Source: Fodinibius salicampi
GTDB taxonomy: Bacteria > Bacteroidota > Rhodothermia > Balneolales > Balneolaceae
Direction: 5' to 3'
Assembly (NCBI RefSeq): GCF_039545095.1
Contig: NZ_BAABRS010000001.1
Location: 186,001 to 250,000 of the forward strand
Length of the DNA: 64,000 bases
A program made the position numbers and the translations under genes. The notes under the pieces were generated by a model. That model made no database searches. It saw only the letters and a list, made by a program, of their open reading frames with translations, and was not told where the DNA came from. This document shows, one piece after another, positions 27,951-37,254 of the stretch. Every line of letters starts with the position of its first letter. The first letter of the stretch is position 1.

Positions 27951-28579
27951 TGGGGTTTTCTGGCGTCAATCCGTTTCACAATTCCACCGGATGTTAAGTC
28001 GCAGACATTCTTTATATCCCACCCTGCCTTTTTTACATTTGAAACTGTTCTGCGTGCAATATGTACCCCACTCAGGAAATGGATAGGACTATCAAGCTTA
28101 TCCATTATAAAAGCTAATGCAGAGTGATCAGCACGCATGTGTTCTAATAGATGCAATTTACCGCCGGGCTTGGTCACGCGCAGCGCTTCTTTTAATCCCA
28201 ATATCGGATCGGGAACCGAGCAAAACACGAAGGTTGCTACTACCTCATCAAAGATATTATCGGAGAAATCCATCTGCTGGGCATCCATCTCTTTAAGGGT
28301 AGTACGGTTTTTCTGCCTGTCTGCCAACAGCTCTTTTGCCCGTTTTAGCATGCCCGGGGAAAGGTCAATTCCTGTTAATTCAATCCCTTCGGGGTAGTAG
28401 GGGATATTTTTGCCTGTTCCTACTCCAATTTCAAGCACTTGTGGTCCCGTTATTTTTTCCCAGAGCTCTTTTCGCCAAGACTTGAAAAGAAGCTGTTCAA
28501 TGGGCCATTCCATAACATTATAGAGAGGCGCAATTAAATCGTATCGGCTACGTGTGTGTTTTTTTCCTCTCTTAGGCAT
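27947..28579 (-). CDS. Class I SAM-dependent methyltransferase
   Basis: A 210-residue soluble methyltransferase of the UbiE/Methyltransf_11 type. The SAM-binding loop is VLEIGVGTGKN, followed by the acidic strand end GIDLS, motif II-like FDEVVATFVFCSVPDP and a GGKLHLLEHMR strand. The substrate is not evident. Such genes are common in copper and arsenic islands of Bacteroidota, but a direct role in metal resistance is not established. It ends 4 bp inside the sensor kinase gene (convergent) and follows the second SHOCT gene by 27 bp on the same strand. Confidence 0.85.
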   Translation of the reverse strand: MPKRGKKHTRSRYDLIAPLYNVMEWPIEQLLFKSWRKELWEKITGPQVLEIGVGTGKNIPYYPEGIELTGIDLSPGMLKRAKELLADRQKNRTTLKEMDAQQMDFSDNIFDEVVATFVFCSVPDPILGLKEALRVTKPGGKLHLLEHMRADHSALAFIMDKLDSPIHFLSGVHIARRTVSNVKKAGWDIKNVCDLTSGGIVKRIDARKPH

Positions 28580-28606
28580 AAGCAGTTTAGCTTTCAGAAT
28601 TAACCA

Positions 28607-28831
28607 CTATGGGTTGTGATTTTCTTCAATAATGCGCTTACGTTCTTTATATTCTTCTTTTTCTATTTCTCCCCGTGCAAATCTTTTCTTCAAGATATCT
28701 AAGGGGGCTTCGCTGGATTTAGAAGAAGAGTAACGGTAGGGCAAAACATTAAATACAGTTAATAATATGATCAGCGTTATAATAATCCACCAAACCCAGT
28801 GCATTCCGATAAAGTGATGATCGTAAAACAT
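28607..28831 (-). CDS. SHOCT-domain small membrane protein, second copy
   Basis: A 74-residue protein with one aromatic-rich N-terminal membrane helix (WVWWIIITLIILLTVF) and a C-terminal SHOCT motif (LDILKKRFARGEIEKEEYKE). It has the same build as the protein at 22720-22941 and shares the PLDILK/PMDILK, GEI-KEE core. It lies between the Met/His-rich protein (36 bp upstream) and the methyltransferase (27 bp downstream), in a minus-strand unit led by the candidate regulatory site at 29414. Confidence 0.85.
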   Translation of the reverse strand: MFYDHHFIGMHWVWWIIITLIILLTVFNVLPYRYSSSKSSEAPLDILKKRFARGEIEKEEYKERKRIIEENHNP

Positions 28832-28867
28832 GATGCTAATTTCTTTGAGGTCAATATTATGAAACCA

Positions 28868-29347
28868 TTAATTATGATGCTGTTGATGTTTATTTCCTTT
28901 CTTTGATTCCTTGTTCATCATGCCCCTCTGATCCATCATATTTCCCTGCATCATCTGCATACACATCATGTGCATTTCCATCATTGATGAATCACCCATC
29001 ATGTTTTTCATTTTAGAGTGATCCATACTGCCATCCATCATAGATTGCATCATTTCCATATGCTTTTGTAATTGTTTTTTCATCTGAGGATCATTCATCA
29101 TTTTTTCCATATTGTTCTTAATAGTTGAGTGATTCATATTCCCGGACGTCATCATGTGTTGCATCATTCTTTTGCGCATTTCAGGATTCTGCGCCATATG
29201 TTCCATCATCATGGCTCGCATGGTGGAATCTTTCATTATCTCCTGAATTTGTTGTTTCTTATTGTTCATATCGCCTTGCTTTTGTTGGGCAAAAGAAGTG
29301 CCGACTACTAAAAGTGAAATTGAGAGTGTAAGAATTAAACGTTTCAT
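28868..29347 (-). CDS. Periplasmic Met/His-rich copper-binding protein (putative)
   Basis: The start is taken at the Met codon 29345-29347, because it opens a clean signal peptide (MKRLILTLSISLLVVGTSFA, cleavage before QQK). A longer frame to 29401 adds 18 residues without signal character. The mature part of about 140 residues is very rich in Met, His, Asp and Lys. It carries repeated MMxxM and MxHxxM clusters (for example MEMHMMCMQMMQ), the kind of ligands that hold Cu(I). No family domain beyond this is evident. The role is probably copper sequestration or delivery in the periplasm. A CTTAAA direct repeat lies upstream. Confidence 0.65.
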   Translation of the reverse strand: MKRLILTLSISLLVVGTSFAQQKQGDMNNKKQQIQEIMKDSTMRAMMMEHMAQNPEMRKRMMQHMMTSGNMNHSTIKNNMEKMMNDPQMKKQLQKHMEMMQSMMDGSMDHSKMKNMMGDSSMMEMHMMCMQMMQGNMMDQRGMMNKESKKGNKHQQHHN

Positions 29348-29413
29348 AGTATGCACCTTGAATTTTATAATGATTTGGTTAACACTATCTGTTTTCAACA
29401 TAAAGATGGTTTG

Positions 29414-29430
29414 CTTAAAGTAACCTTAAA
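29414..29430. promoter_or_regulatory. Candidate response-regulator box upstream of Met-rich protein
   Basis: CTTAAA at 29414-29419 and again at 29425-29430, an 11-bp step, the same arrangement as at 25704-25720. Its position about 70 bp before the signal-peptide start on the minus strand fits a promoter site. It would place the Met-rich, SHOCT and methyltransferase genes under the same regulator as copA. The rest of the 326-bp gap (29402-29727) shows no gene. Confidence 0.5.
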
Positions 29431-29727
29431 TTCTCGTTGTTAGTTGAAAATACCTGAACTCTGTTCACTATCTCGTATGCGGCTTGTTCAATAGGGGGGG
29501 GATATAAATGATACCATTTCCTTTGCGACCGGTATATCCGTGTTTTTTGGATTGTTTGAATTAATATTTATTGAATGCAAATTGTAAATTCAGAGAACAT
29601 GAAACATCCGTAAGTTTCCTCTGTTAAAGTTAATCTAAGGGAAACTTGTTTTTAAAAGCATGTAACTTTTTTACGATTCAATCGTCATACTCATGCTGTA
29701 AATGATCATCTGCATTTTTAATAAGCT

Positions 29728-30594
29728 ATGAAATTTACCAAACTGCTTTCTTACACTACTTTGTTTGCTTTACTGGCATTCTTTATTACCAGTTGTGATA
29801 CAACAAGTACCAGCACCGAATTGGGAAAAGGGAATGTGGAGCTACAGTTTAAAACTGTTTCTGGCAGTTCTTCCTCTAAAACTTCTTCTTCCGGTACCAT
29901 TGCCTCCACACATGATTCTCTCACGATAGAAGGGACCAATGGGACACTACAGATCGATGACATTCGTTTTATCGTTTCAGAATTTGAACTAGAGCCAGCT
30001 GATGCAGAAGATGACTCTGAGGAAATCGAAGAATTTGAATCTCGGCCATTCTTTGTTGATTTGCCACTTGGGGAAGATGTGCTGAGCCTGGCAAATAATC
30101 AGATTCAGGCGGGCTTATACGAAGAACTGGAGTTTAACGTTGAGGACTTAGACTTCGACGACGATGGAGAAGAGGAGGAACACCAAGCCTTGGCCGATTC
30201 CATCCGTTCCGAGTTTGCTGACTGGCCGGATGAAGCCAGTATGGTATTATTTGGTACTTTTACCTCCACGGATGGTCAAACACAATCGTTTAAAGTTTTT
30301 GCAAAGGCAGAAATTGAGATCGGACGGGAATTTAATCCACCGCTTGAAGTGACCGAAGACAATATACAGCAAGTTGTTTCGGTTCGAATCAATCCCACAA
30401 CGTGGTTAGTAAAAGAGGACGGCTCTGTACTTGATCTTACGCAGTACGACTGGGATGAACATCAGGAGCTGATAGAGTTTGAAGTCGAGTTCGAGAACGG
30501 CGTAGAGGAGATCGAAGTAGATGACGATGATTTTGAAGATGAGGATGATGATAATGATGAGGAGGAAGATGATAATAATGAAGACGATGATTAA
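29728..30594 (+). CDS. Lipoprotein with highly acidic C-terminal tail
   Basis: A 288-residue lipoprotein (lipobox FITSC, Cys23). A Ser/Thr-rich segment is followed by a beta-rich domain (TLQIDDIRFIVSEFELEP ... LEFNVEDL). The protein ends in about 35 residues that are nearly all Asp, Glu and Asn. A second acidic patch is near 90-105. I do not recognise the family; the IDDIRFIVSEFEL strand pattern recalls DUF4382-like proteins. The acidic tail could bind divalent cations at the cell surface, or be a halophile trait. The gene stands alone, with 326 bp upstream and a strong terminator downstream. Confidence 0.65.
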   Translation: MKFTKLLSYTTLFALLAFFITSCDTTSTSTELGKGNVELQFKTVSGSSSSKTSSSGTIASTHDSLTIEGTNGTLQIDDIRFIVSEFELEPADAEDDSEEIEEFESRPFFVDLPLGEDVLSLANNQIQAGLYEELEFNVEDLDFDDDGEEEEHQALADSIRSEFADWPDEASMVLFGTFTSTDGQTQSFKVFAKAEIEIGREFNPPLEVTEDNIQQVVSVRINPTTWLVKEDGSVLDLTQYDWDEHQELIEFEVEFENGVEEIEVDDDDFEDEDDDNDEEEDDNNEDDD

Positions 30595-30625
30595 TTGCGT
30601 CTTATAATCATCCGATAAACTAAAT

Positions 30626-30656
30626 AAAAGCCCGGAACTCTGTTCCGGGCTTTTAT
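30626..30656 (+). terminator. Rho-independent terminator
   Basis: A GC-rich stem AAGCCCGGAAC / GTTCCGGGCTT with a 3-4 base loop, followed by a T-rich run. It lies 32 bp after the acidic lipoprotein stop. The A-run on the 5' side means it could also act on the opposite strand. Confidence 0.9.
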
Positions 30657-30830
30657 TATTTTAAAGAGTATATCCTGCTTTTGTTAACAGAATTCCGAAT
30701 GTACCTGAACTTGCTACATTTTTCTCTATTCTGCCTATGGGTTTTATGTCTAGGGACGTGAATTATCTTATGCTCAAGCTATTTAACAGGGGATTATTAT
30801 TTAGGTTACTACAAAGATCAGGTTTCAGAA

Positions 30831-30859
30831 TTGTTTGAAATTCGTAAGGTATTGTTTGA
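30831..30859. promoter_or_regulatory. Candidate AraC operator upstream of the AraC gene
   Basis: Two copies of TTGTTTGA start at 30831 and 30852, 21 bp apart (two helical turns), as in AraC half-site pairs. Of the 27 bases from 30832 to 30858, all but two recur at 31984-32010, just before the aldo/keto reductase. The site lies about 230 bp before the AraC start. The rest of the 496-bp gap (30595-31090) holds the terminator and no gene. Confidence 0.6.
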
Positions 30860-31090
30860 TTTCTATAATTTGATTGGCAATACCTTCGCTATGTTGTGCC
30901 TGTAAGCATCTCTTCTCCTAAGGTTAGGGAATTCTGCAAATCATAATCTAAGTTATTAACAATTTTAAAAATGAATTGGATCTTGTCGTTTTGGGTTAAA
31001 TACTTTATTCAGTTTAAAAAGAGAATAGCAAGCTTTTGTAAAATCAGGTGATACCTGTAGATTAGATGAAACTGAACAGGAGTAGATATT

Positions 31091-31990
31091 ATGAGTAATT
31101 CTAAAAAATTACAAGACTGGTACAAACAAAAAATTGATTCCGTTCCTGAAAAAACGCAGATGGAGAATGAGCGTTTTGATGTATTTAAATTAGATCCTTT
31201 TTTGGGAGATAATCCTGCACCCGTACCCTACGATCAGAGAGATTATTACAAAGTCATGCTGTTTAGGGGCAAAGGTAAAGTCTTATATGCCGATAAAGTT
31301 ATTGAAGTGAAAAAACAAGCACTCAGCTTCTCTAATCCACTTATTCCATGTGAGTGGATTGATAAAAAAGATGTGATGGGGGGCTTGTTTTGCATATTTG
31401 ATAAGGAGTTTTTCCAAGAATTTGCAGACTTCAGTGAATATTCAGTATTTCAGCCTGGTGGAAATCATGTGTTTGAGCTTACCGATGAGCAGCTAAAAAA
31501 AGTTGCTACTTTTTATAAGCGCATGTTTAAAGAGTTGAATTCTGACTATCAACACAAATATGATGTTTTGCGAACTATCATTTTTGATTTGATGCACTTT
31601 GCTATGAAGATGGAACCTTCATCCCATATCAGAAGCAAAGAAATTAATGCCTCGCGGCGTATTTCTATGATGTTTCAGGATCTTTTAGAACGCCAATTCC
31701 CGATTGACGACTCCCATCGTTGCTTAAACCTTCGTATGCCTTCTGATTTTGCTGAAAAACTTAATGTACACGTGAACCACCTGAACCGGGCGTTAAAGGA
31801 AACGACCGGGAAAACTACTTCTCAGCATGTTAATGAACGGATACTTCAGGAGGCAAAAATTCTGCTGAAGCGTAGCCAGTGGAATATTTCTGAAATTGGC
31901 TATGGATTAGGATTCAGCGAAGCCCCCCATTTTAGTAATTTTTTCAAAAAGCATGTTGATATGAGTCCCTCGGAATTCAGGGATGTTTGA
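31091..31990 (+). CDS. AraC-family transcriptional regulator
   Basis: A 299-residue regulator. The N-terminal half is a cupin-like effector domain (about 30-150). The C-terminal 100 residues form the double helix-turn-helix, with LNVHVNHLNRALKETTGKTT and ISEIGYGLGFSEAPHFSNFF, the second being the family signature. There is no membrane segment, so it is a cytoplasmic DNA-binding protein. It is followed by an aldo/keto reductase, and the region between carries a repeat also found upstream of this gene. It therefore probably controls both itself and the reductase group. The effector is unknown. Confidence 0.92.
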   Translation: MSNSKKLQDWYKQKIDSVPEKTQMENERFDVFKLDPFLGDNPAPVPYDQRDYYKVMLFRGKGKVLYADKVIEVKKQALSFSNPLIPCEWIDKKDVMGGLFCIFDKEFFQEFADFSEYSVFQPGGNHVFELTDEQLKKVATFYKRMFKELNSDYQHKYDVLRTIIFDLMHFAMKMEPSSHIRSKEINASRRISMMFQDLLERQFPIDDSHRCLNLRMPSDFAEKLNVHVNHLNRALKETTGKTTSQHVNERILQEAKILLKRSQWNISEIGYGLGFSEAPHFSNFFKKHVDMSPSEFRDV

Positions 31991-32010
31991 AATTTGTAAG
32001 CTATTGTTTG
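31984..32010. promoter_or_regulatory. Candidate AraC operator before the aldo/keto reductase
   Basis: TGTTTG at 31984 and 32005, 21 bp apart, within a 27-bp block that matches 30832-30858 with two mismatches. It overlaps the last codon and stop of the AraC gene and ends 70 bp before the reductase start. Occurrence at both promoters supports an operator for the AraC protein. Confidence 0.6.
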
Positions 32011-32044
32011 GTAAATGTAATTGATTGGGCGAGCCTACTGTTAA

Positions 32045-33076
<1,032 letters not shown>

Positions 33077-33126
33077 AATTTTATTATCATACATATTTTT
33101 AAAAAACAATAGATAAGGAGTTTAAT

Positions 33127-34170
33127 ATGGAAAAAAGAAATCCCGTTATAGGTAACTTGTTCAACAAAATGATTGTTCTTACAGTCATGATAGCGGTAGG
33201 AATCCTAGCCAATACAGCCATTGGGCAGGCGCAGCAAACGGAGAAATATCCGGTTGGTAACCCTCTGGGCCTAACATCCAATGGTGATTTTCAGCCGATC
33301 TCACCCAATGTAACCGTATTTGGAGCCATTAATAATGCCGAGAGTTGTATTTATGATGCTGAACGAGACCTGATTGTCGTACCAAGCCGTGGGGTGTCTC
33401 AACGTATGCAGGAAAACAATGCCTGGGTTTCGCTCATCAATTCCGACGGATCTGTTCATACCACGAAATGGATTGGGGTTCAGGATCCTGACCGCCGCAG
33501 TGAATTATCTCCTCCCCTTGTCTTAAATGATCCGCTGGGAAGCGAAATAGCAGGTGGTGTTCTCTATTTTGCCGACCGCGATGGTGGGACAAATGGTGAT
33601 GATCCGACGGTGGCCGTCATTCGCCGGTTTGATTTGAAGACTGGGAAACCCCTCAAAGATATTCAAATCGAGGACTCTCCGTGGATTAACGACATTACCG
33701 TGGCAGAGGACGGTACCATTTACACCACACAAACCGGAGATTTGGGACAAAATCCCGACCCGAAAACTTGGAAAGTATGGAAAATATCTCCAGAGGGAAA
33801 TATTTCTGAATTCGCCGTGGGCAATCCTATTAACGTCCCGAACGGCATTGCGATAGATCCGGACGGAAATATTGTAGTGGTCAACTTTGGTAATCCCGAA
33901 GTCCTCACATTTTCACCAGAGGGGAAGCTGATAAAAACGGAAAAAGCTGTTCAGACGGGAGGCGATGGAATAGAAATTATGCCTGACGGTACCAAATATA
34001 TAAGCAGTGTGAGACAGGGAGGTATTTCCCGAATTACTCCCGATGGATCCGCCGAGCTGATTGCAGAGAACATCCCAAGCGCGGCATCTATTTGCTATGA
34101 TTCTGGAGTAAATCAACTTGTGATTCCGATGACTTCACAGAGCACGCTGGGTTTTGTTCCGCTCGATTAA
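33127..34170 (+). CDS. Secreted SMP-30/NHL-like beta-propeller protein
   Basis: A 347-residue protein with an N-terminal signal (hydrophobic to about residue 32, then GQAQQTEKYP). The mature part is a six-bladed propeller of the SMP-30/gluconolactonase/LRE type, with repeats such as VPNGIAIDPDGNIVVVNFG and DITVAEDGTIYTTQTGD. Such proteins can be lactonases or simply binding propellers. No metal ligands were traced, so enzymatic activity is uncertain. It lies 50 bp after the broken aldo/keto reductase and 46 bp before the sorbosone dehydrogenase gene, suggesting a shared oxidative sugar or aldehyde role in the periplasm. Confidence 0.8.
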   Translation: MEKRNPVIGNLFNKMIVLTVMIAVGILANTAIGQAQQTEKYPVGNPLGLTSNGDFQPISPNVTVFGAINNAESCIYDAERDLIVVPSRGVSQRMQENNAWVSLINSDGSVHTTKWIGVQDPDRRSELSPPLVLNDPLGSEIAGGVLYFADRDGGTNGDDPTVAVIRRFDLKTGKPLKDIQIEDSPWINDITVAEDGTIYTTQTGDLGQNPDPKTWKVWKISPEGNISEFAVGNPINVPNGIAIDPDGNIVVVNFGNPEVLTFSPEGKLIKTEKAVQTGGDGIEIMPDGTKYISSVRQGGISRITPDGSAELIAENIPSAASICYDSGVNQLVIPMTSQSTLGFVPLD

Positions 34171-34195
34171 TCAATGATCCCAATTCAACCTTTTA

Positions 34196-34214
34196 TGTGA
34201 AAACGTTTTTAACA
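34196..34214. promoter_or_regulatory. LacI-family operator-like sequence
   Basis: TGTGAAAACGTTTTTAACA contains the palindromic core AAAACGTTTT (34200-34209) and resembles cre/LacI-type operators (TGNAANCGNTTNCA) with one mismatch. It is immediately upstream of the sorbosone dehydrogenase start at 34217. The tail of a LacI-type regulator is found at 36859-37074, downstream in the same cluster. Confidence 0.4.
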
Positions 34215-34216
34215 TT

Positions 34217-35628
34217 ATGAACATTAAAAAATATTTTTTGACTTCCTACGGTGAAGGATGCTCCAACTATTTAACTGAGACCATACAACAGTTTTCTGTT
34301 CTGTTTCTTCTCGTGGTACTGTTTATTGCCGGATGCAGCGAGTCTGCAGCCGACAAGGAGTCTTCAATTGAAACAAACCCGGAGATTGTGTGTGCCGCCG
34401 ACAACGGTGGTATTACACTGCCGGACGGATTCTGTGCGAGCCTCGTAGTTGATAGTCTTGGTCGTGCACGTCATATCGCCGTGGCATCTAATGGCGATAT
34501 CTACGTGAAAACGCGTAGTGAAGAGGGAGGTATTGCAGCATTGCGGGATACCACAGGTGACTTCCAGGCGGATATCATTGAGCGATTTAGTGATATGACT
34601 CCGATGGGCAACGGAATTTTGTGGGAGACAGGAATGGCTATTCACAATGGCTATCTCTGGGCCTCGAACACCGAGGCTGTCTATCGTTGGCCCATGCCCG
34701 AAGGTGGGAAACTAGTTCCAGAAGGGGAGCCAGAGATTGTCGTTAACGGCTTCCCCGAGCAGCGGGCGCATGCCTCCAAGTCCATTACTTTCGACGAGAG
34801 CGGCCACCTCTATGTAGCCGTGGGCGCACCCTCGAATAATTGCCAGCAGGAACCGCGTACGCCCGGCTCTCCGGGATTGGATCCTTGTCCACAATTGGAG
34901 CGGCAGGCAGGTATCTGGCGTTTTTCGGCTGACTCTGTGGGTCAAACGCAGCAGGATGGTATCCGTTACGCCACGGGTATTCGCAATATCGTGGGCCTCG
35001 ACTGGAACACGTCAGACCACGCACTCTACGTCATGCAGCACGGACGTGATCAGCTCAACCAGCTTTGGCCGGATCTCTACACCACAGAGGATAATGCGGA
35101 ACTTCCAGCCGAAGAGATGCTGCGTCTTACCGAAGGCGCCAACGCAGGCTGGCCCTACTGCTATTACGACCAGCAGCAGGAGCAGAAAGTGCTCTCCCCC
35201 GAATACGGTGGCGATGGCCAGGAAGTAGGTCGCTGCTCTGAGTTTCTCGATCCAGTGGCGGCTTTTCCGGGACACTGGGCACCGAATGGCCTCATGTTTT
35301 ACACGGGTGAGCATTTCCCTGAACACTACCGGGGGGTGCCTTCGTTGCTTTCCACGGCTCCTGGAACCGTGCTCCGCTGCCCCAGGAGGGCTATAAGGTC
35401 ACTTTTACCCCCTTTGAAGATGGTACTCCGGCAGATGATTACGAAACGTTTGCCGATGGCTTCGCTGGTGTGGATACCATCACTAGCCGAAGCGCGGCGG
35501 AATACCGCCCGATGGGTCTGGCAATGGGACCGGATGGTGCCCTCTTTATCTCCGACTCCCAAGAGGGGCGCATCTGGCGCGTGGTATATACCGGTAAAGA
35601 GAACAACGAAGAGAGGGGCGGAGGATAA
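34217..35628 (+). pseudogene. PQQ-type sorbosone/sugar dehydrogenase lipoprotein, frameshifted
   Basis: The protein starts with a lipoprotein signal (LFIAGCSES) and continues as a sugar/sorbosone dehydrogenase propeller: VMQHGRDQL, GANAGWPYCYYD and the HWAPNGLMFYTGEHFP end. At the run of six G (35331-35336) the frame changes and the rest becomes unlike any propeller. Adding one G restores RGGAFVAFHGSWNRAP and runs on through YRPMGLAMGPDGALFISDS and GRIWRVVYTG to TAA at 35626-35628. The repaired protein has about 470 residues. The unrepaired frame ends at 35674 and runs into the flavodoxin gene. The break lies in a homopolymer, so sequencing error, phase variation and real loss are all possible. 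The family oxidises sugars in the periplasm with PQQ. Confidence 0.85.
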
Positions 35629-35687
35629 GCTCCATGGCGTCAACACGCTACAACCAATGTTCATTACCTATTGACAAATTTACAATC

Positions 35688-36311
35688 ATGAAATATAAAC
35701 CCTCTTTCACCTTGCTACTGGTCGCATTCTTTGGGCTTATTTCGTGTTCATCAAACGCCCAAGAGCAGGATGCCGCCACTGGCGAGATAGATAAAGAAAA
35801 TATCTTATTAGTATATCTATCCCGTACAGGCAACACCGAGGCGGTAGCAGAAATAATCCAACAAGAAGTGGGTGGTGAAATGGTCCAACTCAAGCTGCAA
35901 ACACCGTATCCGGAAAATTATGATGCCATAGTAGAACAGGTGGATAAAGAAAATGAAACGGGTTACCTGCCCCCACTTAAGACCAAAATTGAGGATATTC
36001 AGGATTACGATACTGTTTTTCTTGGATTCCCCACTTGGGATATGCAACTACCGCCGCCGATGAAAAGTTTTTTGAACGAATATGATTTGAGTGGTAAAAC
36101 GGTGATCCCCTTTAATACCAACGGGGGATACGGCCTCGGAAGCAGTATTCAACAAGTAGAAGAACTATGTCCTGAATGCAATATCCTGGATGCCTTTTCA
36201 ACCAAAGGCGGCTTGGAACGAGACGGGATATACCTTGCGATAGAAGGAGAACGAAGAGACCAAGTCCATGCCGAAGTAACAGATTGGTTGCAAAGTATTG
36301 AGATACAATAA
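35688..36311 (+). CDS. Flavodoxin-like lipoprotein
   Basis: The start is placed at 35688, where a lipoprotein signal begins (MKYKPSFTLLLVAFFGLISC). A longer frame from 35634 overlaps the preceding gene's restored stop region and adds no signal. The mature part is a flavodoxin-like domain with the FMN phosphate loop SRTGNTEAVA near residue 47, GFPTWDMQLPPPMKSFL and NTNGGYGLGSS. Length is normal for flavodoxin-4-type proteins, which often accompany aldo/keto reductase and AraC genes. Being lipid-anchored, it would act outside the cytoplasm. It lies 51 bp before the NTF2-like gene. Confidence 0.85.
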   Translation: MKYKPSFTLLLVAFFGLISCSSNAQEQDAATGEIDKENILLVYLSRTGNTEAVAEIIQQEVGGEMVQLKLQTPYPENYDAIVEQVDKENETGYLPPLKTKIEDIQDYDTVFLGFPTWDMQLPPPMKSFLNEYDLSGKTVIPFNTNGGYGLGSSIQQVEELCPECNILDAFSTKGGLERDGIYLAIEGERRDQVHAEVTDWLQSIEIQ

Positions 36312-36362
36312 CTGTTTGGGACAAAAACTACTTAACAATAAATATTTAACTCTTAAATAATC

Positions 36363-36836
36363 ATGATTATGAAATCACTAATTACAGGTATAAAAATATT
36401 ACTTATCGGACTGTTTTTAATCGCTGTGGGTATGCCATCCTTCGCTCAAAATGCTGATGCGGAACAGCAGGTCACAGATCTCTCTAAACAAAAGTGGCAA
36501 TGGATGGCCGACAAGAACGTGGATGAGCTTGCCACTCTTTTTCACGACAAGTCAAAATTTGTCCATATGAGTGGAACCTGGAGTAAGGACCGGGAGCTTG
36601 AAATCATTGAAAGCGGAAGCATTTGGTACAAAAATACGGATGTTCATGAGGTTGCGGTAGAAATTGTAGGCGATACGGCCATCCTTTGGAATCGTATTAC
36701 GCTGGTGGCGGTTGTCCGAGGTAGTGAAGTATCGAATGAGTTTACCGTTACCGAAGTCTATAAACAACAAGAGGACGATTGGAAATTATTAGACTTGACC
36801 TTTAGCAGTGTACGAGACACCCATAGCATTGAATGA
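36363..36836 (+). CDS. Secreted NTF2-like (DUF4440) protein
   Basis: A 157-residue protein with a signal peptide (MKSLITGIKILLIGLFLIAV, ending PSFAQ) and an NTF2-like domain of the SnoaL/DUF4440 type. The pattern is a helix (LSKQKWQWMADKNVDELATLF), then KFVHMSGTW and strands DTAILWNRITLV and FTVTEVYKQQEDDWKLLDLTFS. These folds bind small hydrophobic or sugar-like compounds, sometimes as enzymes; no catalytic residues can be assigned. It ends the flavodoxin-side gene group. Start at the second ATG (36369) is equally possible, since the two Met codons are close together. Confidence 0.75.
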   Translation: MIMKSLITGIKILLIGLFLIAVGMPSFAQNADAEQQVTDLSKQKWQWMADKNVDELATLFHDKSKFVHMSGTWSKDRELEIIESGSIWYKNTDVHEVAVEIVGDTAILWNRITLVAVVRGSEVSNEFTVTEVYKQQEDDWKLLDLTFSSVRDTHSIE

Positions 36837-36858
36837 TAGTGGATAGCATTAAAATAAT

Positions 36859-37074
36859 GGATATTCCATACCCGGTGATATTGCACTACTTGGTTATGGC
36901 GACCTTCCCATTTGTCAACAGGCTCGGCCCACAATTACTTCAATTTCTACAGATTCCCAAAAACTTGGGAAGGCTACCATTGACAAATTAATGAAATTAA
37001 TATTACAGTCAGACTGTAATATTAAAACCACAAGCTATATTCTCGTTTCTGTATTAGAACGAGAATCTGCTTAG
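36859..37074 (+). pseudogene. Truncated tail of a LacI-family regulator
   Basis: An open frame without a start codon, just after a TAA at 36850-36852, and ending in TAG at 37072-37074. It reads YSIPGDIALLGYGDLPICQQ, then ARPTITSISTDSQKLGKATI, then a C-terminal LVSVLERESA. This is the conserved C-terminal end of LacI/PurR-type regulators (IPxDIALxGYGDxPxxxxxxPxxTSI ... LxxRES). The DNA-binding and most of the effector domain are gone. It may be debris of a regulator that once controlled this cluster, and an operator-like site survives at 34196. Confidence 0.75.
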
Positions 37075-37254
37075 GTAGAATTGTGCAGTTGGTTTAGACT
37101 AATGTTTCTTTATAATTTATTTGTAGAAAAAATATTAACAGTTAGCAACAATTTAAGTTATTCATCTGGTTTATTTGATAAACATTTATTAAAGGTGATT
37201 TAATGCTGAAATTTTTGTATAATAATTATAACCCAAAACAAAATCAGATGGGTT

